A stretch of DNA of 64,000 bases, from contig JALLLS010000001.1 of assembly GCA_025094145.1 (NCBI GenBank), forward strand, positions 1,302,001 through 1,366,000, in the 5' to 3' direction. Below are positions 11,601 through 23,885 of the stretch, one piece after another. Both the position numbers and the translations under genes were made by a program. Under the pieces are notes generated by a model. The model was not told where the DNA came from, did no database searches, and saw nothing but the letters and a program-made list of their open reading frames with translations. This DNA is from Spinellus fusiger (lineage: Eukaryota > Mucoromycota > Mucoromycetes > Mucorales > Phycomycetaceae). Numbering within the stretch: the stretch's first letter is position 1; each line of letters starts with the position of its first letter.

Positions 11601-14600
11601 ACTGACGGTCATCCAGACCAGTGAGAATAGAAGGAAGAATTAGCTTAACACAATGGCCACTGATCTTGCTCATAATAACACGGGCAGTATCTGAGGTTGC
11701 TTCTCTGACATCCAGGTTGGTATCACCAAAGCAAACAAGCAAGAGAGGAATGACTTGGATGATATAGGGTTCAAACAGACGACCCAAAGTAGCGGAAAGG
11801 GTTTCAAAGGCAAAGAGAGACCCTTGCTTGTACTCATACGAACGCTTCAAGTCAATAGCCTCCTTCAACTGTGCCATAATACTGCACTCTTTCAAAGCAA
11901 CAATACCACGGCCCTTGACAAGACCTGCCAAACCATAGGCAGCACCACGACGCTCGGCATACTTGCTGCTCTTAAATAATCTTTGCAGGAGAGTGGCAGA
12001 AATAGTGGGTACTTCTTCTTTGATCATTTTAATCAATGGAGGAAGACACTCTGCTACTGCACTTTGCACAACCTCAGAAGGAGTATCGAGTGTCTCAATT
12101 AGCTTATCGACAGCAGTGCGTACTTTGGGATCACTTTCTTGGAGATAACCAGCAGCACCACCATAAAGAATAACAGCAGACTGGCGAATAAAGTCGTGGG
12201 TCTGATTGTTGGGTGCTTTTGTATTCAGATAGTTTTCGTAAATGGAGAGGAATTCCTGCACTGACTGTTTGCCATGCGTGTTAATAGCTGCTAAACCAGC
12301 TTCCACCATGAGTTTACGAACACCCTCGTGTCTATCACCCAGTGCTTCATCCCTCACAAGGAACTCGGAAAGACTCAGTGCATGTTCAAGGGAAGCATGG
12401 GCTGCTGTTACTTTGAGAGCAGTTGCTAAACCACTACGAGATACCCAAGGATCTTGGCGGTTCAATGTTTCTTGAATAACCATACCATATTGATCAAACT
12501 TGGGATCAAGAGGAGCAGCCTAGAGAGAAAGATTAATAAGTCATGGCATAAGAAACACATTACCATTTTCTTATACAGCTTATAAATGTCTTCTAATGTA
12601 TCGACAATTGTATCAGGATAGAGTTTCATGGCTTCACTAATCGCCTTGCTTGCAGCAGTGCGGGTGAAGGTAGACTCAGACACTAGCAATACATAGGTGA
12701 GTGATCCTATCAGAAAATAGGTGCCTGTTTCCGTGTTAATTTACCTGTATAAGTCAGAAGTTGTGCCTTGTAAGTTTCTTCCACTTCCATAGCATTCTCT
12801 TCCCATAACAATCTTCCTAGTTCAGCGTTTGTTTCATTTGTGTCATGGCATATAAGCCAGAGTTCTGGAGAATAATCAATGTCTGTCAAGTCAAAGAACT
12901 AGCAATGAAAAAAAAACAATAAATAAAAGAAGACATATATGCATGGATAGAATATATGTTTCTTACCTCCAAACCCTGTAGTGCTGTATGGCGCACAATA
13001 GAATTGTCTGATAAGAGACCTTGCAATAATACATTGATCTCTTCCAAGGTGACAGTAGTGGACATAGCTTCACACAGAGAGACCAAGGCTAACTTTGCAC
13101 TCTTGCTACACTGAGGATATTCCTTAATACTATACAGCAGACTCTCAATCATATCTTTTCTAGGCAGACTGCTGGAGTTTCCTTCAGAACAATGGAAGCT
13201 AATAATGTCAATCACCATCGTTATCTGATCTAATACACTGTCATTTTCATCATCTTCAGCATCAACACACTCAATGCCACCCTGAGAAAGAGCCTGATGA
13301 AGCAGAGGAAGACAGTAGGCAAAAGAAGAAGGATCCAATGGCTGATTTTCTGTGATGAAGCGCAGACGATACAAAACACGAGCTACAACATCACCCAAGG
13401 GCTCATCCAACCATTGAGATGGAATATGATCCACGTTGTTCACACGTAGAGTAGCTAGACCAATAGCCTCACGTATAGGTGCAATTGTGTGTGTGATACA
13501 GCGTCCAAGATCAATGTAAGTGTCTGTAATCTCTTGACCCACAAGGAGTCCTGCATTCTTGGTAGCAATATTAAGTAAGACAGGTACAAGAACAGAAAGA
13601 TGGTCCGAGAGTGTTTCGACATTGCCCACTACAAGAGCACGAACAACATGGAGACCCAGGGTCATCTTATCATGGACACTCTGTACATGGGTACGAATGT
13701 CGCGCTCCTTCTTTCGCTGTGTATCGAGAGCCAATTGCTCTTCTTTTGTTAATTTCTGAGTCTGGCTGATTCCTTTCTTCTTGGCTAATTCAGCACGAAG
13801 TTCCTCTTCCCACTTTTGGTCTGCATATCCCTTTTTGTTGCGGTGCTCAGAAACAGTTGTATTTTTCTTGAGAACTATTTCAATAATGAGATGAGATGCA
13901 CTAAGAAACTAGGTTTTCATAAGTCACTTACCATCCACAAAGACCTGGTCTTCGGGTGTCTTCCATATATCATGTTCTAATGTAGTAATGCCTTTCATTA
14001 AACTAGTGTCCAAATGAGTTTTGACTAAATCTACAAAGGTAGGAATGCATTGAGGTGAAATAAATGCCAGTGTAGAAATAGAAGATAAGGCTGCTTGGTA
14101 GAATAGCTCAGACTGTGTAAGAGAAGGAATGAGATAGGGACAAGTTCATGTTGCTGTGTTTTACCTGTTTCCTGGCAGCAAGTCTATCTTTTAATATCTC
14201 CAGGACTTGGCTGAAATGAGTATTCACCAGTTTGCCTGGATCTACATTGACCTTTTGAATCATTGTAATCCAGTTGTATTTATTGGTGGGAGAGGCTATA
14301 TACATATAAAAAAACATTAGTTCTCTTCTTATTCTACTACAGTATTCTATAGTCTTACCAATGTATTTGTGATGAGCCAATACCATGAGTTCAATTAATT
14401 CATTATTCTTTGTTTCATTAGAAATAGTGTCATCAAAACTAGTGATTCCATTCAAAACACTGGCAAGACGGTAGGTAGCAAGCTCAATGTTGAAATCTTC
14501 TCCACTGCGAGCATTTACAGCAGTAGAGTCTTTCGACTTGTGCTCAATCTATAAAGTAATCAATACTCTGTTGTTATTCCTTTATTCACTTACATCCAAG

Positions 14601-16901
14601 AGCCATTGCTTCAATGCCTGTTTCATAAATGCACACAACATTTCTGGCTTTTGTTTACTGACAGTAGATACTTCTTCATAAGCAGCTCTACGAATAGTGT
14701 GTTCTGGATGACTCGTCATAGTCCAAATCAATGCCTGTGCATAGAGATAACCTGCACTTGTCTTTTCTAGTGTAGCTTGAGATTCATTCAGGAAGGAGCT
14801 TGTCAGTGCTCTTACAAGCCAAAGACCTTCCTCGGGAGTAACAGCTTTAGTAAAAATACGATCCCACAACAAGAAGCTGGGCTTGGGAGTAGTTGTTTGA
14901 AGACTGGAAGGATATTTATGCTTTTTCAGTAGTTCGGTAATAGCCACAGGTATGTTGGACCACTGTTCAATTCTGCCAGAAACAACTGCCACCAATATAT
15001 AGGCTTCCAAAGGACCATCTTTCCATGCAAGGGGTTTGTCTGCAATCTTATCAAAGGTAGTGAAAAGAGCCTGTAAGTACTTGATAGCATTACTGTTGAG
15101 GGTCTTGCTGGCGTTCTTCTGAGCCCAGAAAGTACTTCCTACAGCCACAGCCCATCCCTTTCTGTTCTGTGCCTTTGTTGTGGACAGTCCATCAGAAGAC
15201 ACCTTGATAGCCTTATCGATGCTCTCTTTATGCTGAGCTGCATATTCGTCGTTGTGGATTAATACTGCTAAATGTTTGCCAATTCCCTGAACGGCAGAAG
15301 ACGTGGCCTTTTCATTGGATTCTTTGCTCATCATGGTGAAGTATCCATCAAGTACTTTTTGACTCACAGAAGGAGCATTGATATCAGAAAGTTGAGAGAG
15401 CATCTGATAGAGTACATCACGTACTTCCCACGAGTTTGCCTTTGCACTCAAAAGTACCTTATTGGTTTCTGTAGCTACTTTGCTCAATGATTCTAATTGA
15501 TGAGAAGTCTTGACGAGTTCTCCCCATAGCATCACAGCACCATAGCGAACAGAGAGTGCCGTAGAACAAAGATGGTTCAAGAGAGGATCCAGCCATTTAT
15601 CAGCAAAGAGAGAAGAAGGATCAAAAGACAGACCATGTACAGTAGAAGCCAATACTATGGATAAAGGGCGTTAGGTGGATCCTTCTCCCATTCATATTAC
15701 CTGATAATGCAGTATCTGGAGATCGGAGCAGCATCTTGTCAAGCACAGGTACATAGTCTTTAATAAACATCTCCTCAGACACCATTCTATTGAAGAATTC
15801 ATAGAAAGAAGTGACAATGACTGTAGGCACATCTGTCTTGGATGAAATGATGGTGTTGATATAATAGTCAGAGAGTTGATTTTTCACATCCTCCACCAAT
15901 TGTTCTCCCAAGGATTTGGGTCTTAAGCGAAAACAGGTATCTACAATTGTACTGATGAGAATTGCATTACGGTAGAGAGGATTGCATGTCTGTGAGGTAG
16001 AGAAAAGAAGAGAAAAGTAGGTGGGAATGAACTTCCGAGTAGCACGAATGCAGCGTCGAGTATCAGTATAAGCACTGTTAATCATTGTCTTCTTTGTATC
16101 AAATCTCAAGCTGTAGAGTAATAAGGCTTGGATCTGTACAGCTTTAGCAAAGACAGGAGACTCCCTCAAGTCATCCTGTGTGGAGTCTGCAGACTCTGCA
16201 ATCAATGTAATGACTAAATTGATCCACGACAACATTACAAAGCGACTGGAGGCATTAAGAGGGCATGGAGGAGTAGTGTCTGCAGCATTGGAGTGTCTAT
16301 ACAGTTCATACATTTAGAACTCTGCAATACTCTTACTAAGCCACTGCCAATAGCAAATGTAGGATGCTTCATCTACCTGTAGGAAGAAGGTTCAACAGCC
16401 TTATCAGCCTCTTTTACAAGGAGAGCCACCATTGCCTTTTGGAATAGCTCTGCGTTCCAGTGATTGATTTCTCTAAGTACTTGCAAAATAGCAATACGAG
16501 AAGGACGGTCCTGGTAGCGTGCATGGGTCAAGAAGATAAGCAGTAGTAGGCTCGGAAGCATCTCAACAGGCATATCTAAAGTCCAACGTTAGATTTATCT
16601 CGTTTCTTTTTTTTGCTGCGATCTCCTTGTTCTGTCCCGAGATTGTCTTTTAGTGTCATATTATTGTCACTGTAAAGTGTCTTTTTTTGTCTTTTATAGA
16701 TATACAAAAAGTGACAGGCAAAAGCACTAGATCGCCATTTTTGTTATTGTTGTTACCTTTACGACGCAGCCGAATAATAAGAACATTGTTTAAAAAGTCA
16801 ATTCTTTCGTGGACATGGGATCGTGTTATATTTGTCAAGACTCGAGTCCGTATAAATTCTGGCCAGCTAAGTACGCTTGACTGTTCCTGCTGTTCGTCCA
16901 T
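8684..16901 (-). CDS. gcn1: GCN1, ribosome-bound activator of the eIF2-alpha kinase GCN2
   Basis: GCN1 is a giant HEAT-repeat protein that binds stalled or collided ribosomes and carries the amino-acid-starvation signal to GCN2. Fifteen exons, each with GT-AG borders: 16757-16901, 16377-16575, 15701-16296, 14594-15654, 14359-14548, 14165-14295, 13932-14112, 12967-13874, 12745-12898, 12564-12682, 10419-12519, 9966-10361, 9124-9906, 8916-9045 and 8684-8858. They sum to 7269 bases, exactly 2423 codons, close to yeast Gcn1 (2672 residues). The long 2.1-kb exon carries the best conserved EF3-like HEAT block (RRGAAYGLAGLVKGRGI, YEYKQGSLFAFETLSA, NLDVREATSDTARVIMS). The C-terminus (LRPFMPQLQRTFTKAI) is typical. 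The ATG at 16901 is used; the open frame above it has only a GTG. A consensus CRE lies about 70 bases upstream. Confidence 0.95.
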
Positions 16902-16971
16902 AGTGTACACAGCAAGTTCAACAGAAAAGAAGTTAATTTTTCCCCTTTGAAAAAGTCCTTCAAAATTTCAC

Positions 16972-16979
16972 TGACGTCA
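16972..16979. promoter_or_regulatory. Palindromic CRE, TGACGTCA, in the GCN1 promoter
   Basis: Perfect 8-base ATF/CREB palindrome 71 bases upstream of the GCN1 start codon. Fungal bZIP factors of the Gcn4/Cpc1 and Atf1 types can bind TGACGTCA. Given the role of GCN1 upstream of Gcn4-type factors, a feedback loop is possible but is only inferred. Confidence 0.5.
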
Positions 16980-19900
16980 GCTGTAATGCTGGCTGTGGTG
17001 AGTTATCTGAGAGCTATCTACACCTTTTTCTTTTTATTCTCTTGAACTAGTTGTATTTACTATTATAAATTATATCAATACAAGGACAGTAGAGTATCTT
17101 ATCTCTATGTTATCTATGTTATATATATATAAGAAAAGAGAAACTCAATGAATTTGATATGATACCATACAAGACTATTATCAGGGGTACTAATACTTTA
17201 GTAATAGTTCAATGGGGACGTATCTTTTAAATATACGCATTTAAACAAATAGTCTATCAATACTATACACTAATCTATCAATTATTGATGTCAAAGAAGA
17301 CCATACAAAATACCAGTTGTATTATTTTATTTATTTATTTTATATAATTAAAGATGTTGAGCTTTGGTGTGCTTAAGTTTGAAGCTTCTAGTTAGATGTG
17401 GAGTGTTTTATTTGATGTTGAACATATCCTAAATATTTCGTCCTGATAATTATATTCAAAAGTATTCAATTCAATTGGGTTTAGCTATAAACACACTTTA
17501 TTAACATATATGTTAATCTTAATTATATATCCAATAACTTTTATTTGAGTGAACCATCTTCAGGATAGATATACAAGCTGTTGTGGATATGACCATTTGC
17601 ACAAAAAACATTACAGCTGTCTAAATAATGATAGATACCAGACAGAAAGTAGTGACATTATGATAAGACCAAGAAATAGCAGCTTACTAGAATGAGTGAG
17701 ATGAATCATTCATACAATCCTATGACATAAGTACTTCTTCCTACAGGATAGTTAGGTTGGAATATGAATACATGTTCAGTCAATAACCAAAAATGTTACG
17801 ATAAGCACAATGAAATACTACTGCTTCAGATGAATGTACAGAAAAATAAATCACTTGCATTTATTTGGAGAGCTCTTTCATTAGTATAGAGTATAGGCTA
17901 ACATTGAACAAGGTTGACTGAATTTCATACAGCATAATCAAGACACACTGAGAAGAGACACATTAATCAGTATAAATAATACTGTTATCTTGGGTCCTAT
18001 ACATTAAAAACAAGAAGTTAATAGCTATAAAATTGTTAAAAACAGCTATAAAATCAATGGTCTGGGATGGAACATCTAAAATAAGCTGTAGTGGATTTAA
18101 ATGCAGTGGATAGATCTTCTAAATTATGAAAATACAACGGCCTGTGATAGAATGTGTGCCTTTTAGTGGTAAAATCATTCTACCTGTAGTAACAATTAAA
18201 GTAGAATAGAAGTATAACAGAATAACATAAAGTTGAATAAAAGAGTAGAGTCGATTGTATGTTAACTAACCAAAATACCTTTGAACCCAAGAAGCCATTG
18301 ATGACACTATCACATCCATGGGTGATATATAGTAACTGATGCTATTCAATGCTATTCAATGCTGTTTATCTCTTTTTTATTATTGTATTTCTATATATTT
18401 TCTCTTAACCAAGAAAAGATCCAAGCCTTCTGGTTCATCCTCATCCTTCTTCCCTAATTATTGCTGGAGCCTCGGTTAACTCACTGATATAAACCCATGA
18501 TACAGGCAAACTATCTAAAATAATGATGAGGTTTGTCTTAATGAATTGTGTTGTGCAAAAGACATTATAATGTCTAGTAGAGGAATACTTAAAAATAGCT
18601 CACTGTATGATGAACATATAAAATAAGCGTAGAATAGAAGGTAATTTTGCTACGAATATAAACCCATGTTAGTACTAGGAGTGATATACCTGGAGAGAGA
18701 TGTTTTTCTCTAAGAGAGTTTTATAAGCCCCACAGCACTCCACATTATGTATTTAGCCATGAGTCCAAAATTAAGCTACGAGAATAAGCAGTAGTAGCTC
18801 AATCAACATGGGTGATTCATGGTAGGATAGCCAAAGGGTCCCCTAATATACAGCCCTTGTGTATGCCAGGAACATATGAAACAGGCACACACAAGTAGAA
18901 TACACCTTCACCTATCTTCCAATACATAGTCTGTACTATGAGAAATAGATGTTGGTTGCATTAATTAAAATTTCACTTTCAGGAGCACAAGTAACATGAA
19001 TTGAAAATAAAAAGAGGTGATATCTAAAGGCTACCGATTCTTGGGATCTTCAATGAGTACAAAACAGGGGCTACTCTAGACTGAAAAATAAAATAAGATC
19101 CATGGCATTCTAAATCCAAACACCTAATAAATGAAAGACTCCCATAAAGAAGACTCACTAGAAGTTTTGTTGGCTGATCTTTGTCAAGACCTGTTCTTGA
19201 ACCTGTCCTTTATCAATTCATAATGGACAAATCATAAGTCAACAGTGCTTACTCAAAAGAGGTACAGTCTTCTACTGTGAATAAAAAGACATTTGAGCTT
19301 CAACATTGCTCTATATTTAATAGAGCAGTATGAATCACATAGCAGATCTCAAATAATATCCAATGAATGTTAGCATAAACCCTCCACTTTCTATTTTATC
19401 ATTATTACATTCTTTCTGAGTAATAATTCGAGTGATACTATTATTGCCATGTGAAAATACTTGTGGCAAACTCAACAATAGCTATTGCCCCACTACCCCA
19501 TTCTGTAACTCCCTCCTGTTCTCACAACACATAATAGCAGTATCAGCCTTGAGATATATAAAGACACCACTGCCTGATATCCCTTGATGTATTCATAAGG
19601 GTACTGGTGTTGTGCAAAACCCTTACTGTCTGCCATCCTAAATAAAATCAATTCTCGGAGATCGACATCACCTCATCTTATTAGATTAAAACAGAGCCAA
19701 TTCTAGCCCTACTCTTCTACTTTTCTCTCTTATCTGGCTCTACCTGTGGTATCTTACGGAATATCTGGTATAGAAATTGAAAAGGTTCTTTATTATTTGA
19801 AAGTAAATATCAATTATGGCTAATAAAGAGAACGAGAATAGGCTCTATAACCGGGGTCTTTGCTTATATGTACATGTACATGTATATTTATGTGTATTTA

Positions 19901-20674
19901 TATCTACACTCACATCTCTATTTTCATTTATATTTACACTTAAAGTACTAGGCATGAGAAAATATAGGAAAGAGAAAGAAGCAAGGTTTAGCAATCTCAT
20001 TGTTCTCAAATATAATGGAGTTTCTTTTCCTGACAAGATGAGGAAAGAAAAAGTCAATGTTTGTGTTCTTGTAGTGTTTGATATCCGCTCTTCTTCCGAC
20101 TTGTGTGGTAGTTCTTTCTATTGGAAGGCAGTTTAGTATCTTTTTTTTTGTATTATAGATTCACCACTACATACTATTCTATTCTTATGGTATAGCCATG
20201 GGTAGTGGATAGATTGACAAAAAGGGAGTGTGGAGAAGCAATAGAGCCATAAAAAAGACAGTCCTTATTGGTGCCTGAATAGAAATAGACGCAAAAAGAA
20301 CTATAATCCTTGTGGAGTAACAAGTCAGCTTTGATTCCAATAAAATGGGTTGATACAGTCAAAATCAGAATCCATGGTTACAAAATACAAGGAATTCAGT
20401 CAAGCACTGTTACTAGGGCAGTCCAAAAGGAGAAATAGGAAAGAGAAGAGAAAGAGAAAAACAGACACATTACGGCTCACTCGACTGATCTATTCACACC
20501 ACGAGGTTATACAATTACTCCCACTTGTGTGACACGTTGTCCTGACAGAAAAGGGTCTGTGTCGGCGTCCGATTGGATAGTCATCGGAGGTTGAATGTGC
20601 GATTGCTATGGCTACAAAAATTTCCTGGATTCCCGTGGCTCTTTTTTATCTGTATCTTTCTTCACTCTTTTAAA
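16980..20674. other. Gene-poor AT-rich stretch between GCN1 and the PAQR gene
   Basis: About 3.7 kb without a supportable gene. It contains a transposon end fragment (17283-17482). From 17.5 to 19.7 kb many stop codons occur in every frame. Some phrases recur loosely, such as TGTGCAAAAGACATTAT at 18550 against TTGCACAAAAAACATTAC at 17595, and CATGGGTGAT at 18317 and 18809. They suggest old decayed repeats, but I could not align them into a defined element. A CCAAT-type box (ATTGG at 20573) sits about 100 bases before the PAQR start. Confidence 0.5.
17283..17482 (+). mobile_element. Orphan 3'-end fragment of a Tc1-like element
   Basis: About 200 bases that match, in opposite orientation, the left end of the Tc1-like element at 25289-25500. 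Shared blocks include GCTTTGGTGTGCTTAAGTTT, GAAGCTTCTAGTTAGATGTG and CCTAAATATTTCGTCCTG. Only the 3' terminal part is present and the outermost TIR bases differ, so it is a non-functional relic. Confidence 0.75.
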
Positions 20675-22041
20675 ATGTATCCAGCCTCGCCTGTTCACCG
20701 TCGACACTCTCAATCGACAGCAGTTACAAGCTCACTGGCTGGTACATTTAACCTAACACAGCCTCGTCTCCGGTCCCACTCCACTTCCCTTCCTTGTTCT
20801 CCTCCCTTGGCTACTCAATTCATAGCCTCAGTCAACTCAAAAATAAAAGAGATCGAGGATGCTGATACTACAGGATTCTTACGTTACATGGATGATCAGG
20901 TCACAGAGACATGGGACACGGCAAAAGCAGCAGTTGTAGGTGCACAACGCCTACTACAGTTTCACGAACTGCCTGTAGAATGGCAGGAAAATGAATATGT
21001 GCACTCTGGGTAGGGATACAGGAAGAAAGAGTGCAAAAGTAACTAACGTGGTGTTTTGCACAGATACCGATTCTACCAAAGCAGCAGAGCCTGCCTGAGG
21101 TCTATCTTTATGATTCATAACGAAACAATGAATATTTGGAGTCATTTGCTTGGATTTATCTTCTTTGCCTGCCTCAGTGTCTATGGATTTCATGTAAGTC
21201 TACCTGTCATTCATTCATTCTATCTATCTATCTATCTATATAAAGGCTATTATGATCAGATACTAAAGGAATTCTTATTTTCTAGAGCCATTTCCCAGAT
21301 GCAACCCTCAGCGACAGAACGATCTTTATGACTTTCTGTTTAGCAGCTCTAAAATGTCTCTTTTGCTCGTCTATTTACCACACCTTCATCTGCCACTCTC
21401 ACCACACGGTTAAATCATTCACAGCCACCCTCGATTACATGGGCATTTCTTTTTTAATCACTGCATCTATTCTCGTCACAGAATACTATGGGTTTTACTG
21501 TCGACATGCAATTCAGGCACGCTACATGATCTTTACCAGCATTGTTGGCTCTTTAGGGATATTTACTCCTTTTCTCAAATGCTGGGATACTCGTGAATGG
21601 AGACCTTTTCGTATTGCTGTTTTCCTTTCCATTGCCATTTCTAGCTGTGTGCCTGTATTCCACCTATTCCTGATCAATGGGTTTTCTGCTACTTGGGATT
21701 TTCTTGAAACTGCTGCTGTTAGTGTAGCAATGTATATCTTTGGTGTCTTGATATGTAAGTGGGAGGGGGATGAAGGTTAAGTTGAGTAAGGAGGCTGATT
21801 TATTTCTATGGGTAGATGTCAACCGATTTCCCGAGAAAATATATCCTGGAAAGTTTGACTTTGCTGGAATGACAAGCCATGCTATTTGGCATATATTTGT
21901 ATGTCTTGGTATTTATGTAAGTTAAAATAAACAAACAAGAGAAAAGAGGATGCTAACAAGTGGGTTTAGTTTCATTATTTGGCCTCAATCCACTTTTATG
22001 CCAATCGCTTCACCTATGGCTGTCAAGCTCATAGTGCTTAA
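20675..22041 (+). CDS. PAQR-family seven-helix membrane protein (AdipoR / Izh / hemolysin-III type)
   Basis: PAQR proteins are seven-pass membrane proteins with a buried zinc site, related to adiponectin receptors and yeast Izh proteins, several of which act as ceramidases or in lipid and zinc homeostasis. Exons 20675-21009, 21064-21193, 21286-21754, 21816-21916 and 21970-22041 total 1107 bases, 368 residues. All family motifs are present: NETMNIWSHLLG after the first cytosolic part, SSIYHTFICHS in the second, and HAIWHIFV near the end with both zinc histidines. The first ~95 residues are a soluble Ser/Pro-rich cytosolic tail followed by the VEWQENEYVHSGYR entry motif. The ATG at 20675 is preferred; an in-frame ATG at 20573 would add 34 residues, including a hydrophobic stretch that does not fit the family. 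The ligand or lipid substrate cannot be told. Confidence 0.9.
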
Positions 22042-22313
22042 TCTCATTTCCTCCCCTTTTCATCGCATACCCTCATTCTTTGCTTTCTCTTTTCTCTTTT
22101 CTCCTTTCTCTATACGCCCTAAGCAGGCTTCTGGCGTTGGTGCCTTTCTTACTCATAGCACGCCTTATTCCAAACATGACACTCTTTCTTATACTTTATA
22201 TCATATCATACATACATACATATATATATATATTATTCCAATGAGAAAAGAAAGAGACGTAAACATTGTCATTAAAAGTGCTGAATATCAGCGAATAAAA
22301 CGTATGGTTTTGT

Positions 22314-23696
22314 TCAGATATTCTCTGTAGACTGGAAGGGTGGCTGACGTACAAAGGCAGCACTTGTTTCTATCAAATCATCGACATGATCCAGGAACTG
22401 CTGAATACCTCTGAAATACTCTGGTCCCATGGTTTCCAATACTTGTTCACTCTTGGCCTGTTCTATGATCTCAATCCCATGACTTTCAGGCTCAATATGA
22501 ATGGACCTTAGCCAGTGGTGAACTCTTTCTTTTGTAGGAAATGGCCCCAGTAGACTTGTTGGGAAGAATAGTTTAAGCTGGGAGCCCACTATTGTACTCT
22601 TAAAATCACCATGCTGCTGCAAATGTTGGAGTAAATCAAAGACATCATCAAGGTGGACCTGGTAATCCCGACCAAGAGAGGCTACTCTTTCCAAAGACAA
22701 AAGAGGCTCCGTCAATGCCTCCTGCCAAAAAGAAGAGCTATCAAGAGAGATGGAGAGATAGATGGAGCTGTCAGGGGCACACATCCCCCTGAGTCTGTTA
22801 GTTGCATCAGGTGGTCCTTTGCTACCTAGTGGACTCTCCAGAGCATTACGTATGGACCTCTCCAGTGAGCCCTCCGAAGCATCTCCCAAAGAGCTCCCCA
22901 ACATGGTGTCTAAAGAACACAGCATTGGGATTTTGGCTTTGACGCTGCTTTCTAGCACTCTGATCGTGGTTTGAAATGTTCTTTTAGGATCCGAGCCTCG
23001 TCGAGCTACCACATCTCGATGAACAAGACCTGGTTTTGATGAGGATGAATAGTGAACAAGCTCAGATATGCCTTTGGTTTCATGAGAAAAGACACGGTAG
23101 GAGTCCGGTGATTCTTTCTTTTCCCTTTTGCGACTGCACACCTCTGTCTGTTCTCTGGGGGGAGAAATACGAGTGACGGGAGAGAAGATACGAGAGGGAA
23201 CATAGCTAAACACACTGTTGGTTTGGGGAGGATGCATGCCCCAACAAGGGCGGCCTGTGGAGAATTGGCGACTGGCAAAAGGAACCCGTCCATAGCTTAC
23301 AGTGGCTGTACGAGGCAATCCACATGAAAATGGCCCAGGTGTGCCGCTGTGAGTGCTACAGGAGACGATTGACCTGAACTGCTGCCACTGGGGTGGTGGT
23401 TTACTAAAGTAGAGAGAGACTGGCCTATGCAGTGGAGTGGAGTGTTTGAGTGAGGCTATTGATTGTTGGTGCTGTTGGTGCTGTTGCTGCTGCTGGAGTG
23501 TTTGTAGTAGATACTTTGGCTCATGTCCAGAAGCATGAGAGATGGACTGTTGTATATTAGTAGCTGGACGAACCAGTTCAGTGACTCTGCAGTGCAGATA
23601 GTGCCGAAACTGGTGAAAAGACGCAAATAACTTTGCTGGTCGTAACATTTCACGAGTGATGACTCGATGGGAAAAAAGAGGACCCACCAGCTCCAT
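22314..23696 (-). CDS. Fungal conserved protein of unknown function, probable mitochondrial presequence
   Basis: Single-exon gene of 460 codons starting at the ATG at 23696. The N-terminus has Arg and hydrophobic residues but no acidic residue from position 3 to 39 (RVITREMLRPAKLFASFHQF), as in a mitochondrial presequence. The middle is low-complexity: Gln/His runs near 23470 and Ser/Pro/Arg-rich. The conserved-looking part is the C-terminal ~130 residues: ERVASLGRDYQVHLDDVFDL, LLQHLQQHGDFKSTIVGSQL, then a short basic/aromatic segment with HHWLRSIHIEP. It resembles the C-terminal block of a fungal family sometimes labelled casein kinase II beta-2 subunit in genome annotations, although no CK2-beta zinc finger is present here. 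That match is from memory and weak. Function unknown. Confidence 0.7.
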   Translation of the reverse strand: MELVGPLFSHRVITREMLRPAKLFASFHQFRHYLHCRVTELVRPATNIQQSISHASGHEPKYLLQTLQQQQQHQQHQQSIASLKHSTPLHRPVSLYFSKPPPQWQQFRSIVSCSTHSGTPGPFSCGLPRTATVSYGRVPFASRQFSTGRPCWGMHPPQTNSVFSYVPSRIFSPVTRISPPREQTEVCSRKREKKESPDSYRVFSHETKGISELVHYSSSSKPGLVHRDVVARRGSDPKRTFQTTIRVLESSVKAKIPMLCSLDTMLGSSLGDASEGSLERSIRNALESPLGSKGPPDATNRLRGMCAPDSSIYLSISLDSSSFWQEALTEPLLSLERVASLGRDYQVHLDDVFDLLQHLQQHGDFKSTIVGSQLKLFFPTSLLGPFPTKERVHHWLRSIHIEPESHGIEIIEQAKSEQVLETMGPEYFRGIQQFLDHVDDLIETSAAFVRQPPFQSTENI

Positions 23697-23885
23697 CCTA
23701 CTTTTTACAGTCCATGGAATGATACCAGGTGACGTTTGACGCCATGAACAAGATATATGCTACTTGATTGGTTAGATTACATGACTCTCCTTATTCTTAC
23801 TCCCTTTGCTCTTTTTGCTAGTGACTTAATTTTATTGTCCGTAAAACATATATTTTTATATGAATGTGGCTATTCTATGACTACT

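Noticed and set aside
19816..20136. 106-codon plus-strand ORF
   Set aside because: Contains simple TATGTACATG and TATTTATATC runs, no domain, stop-rich surroundings; probably chance.
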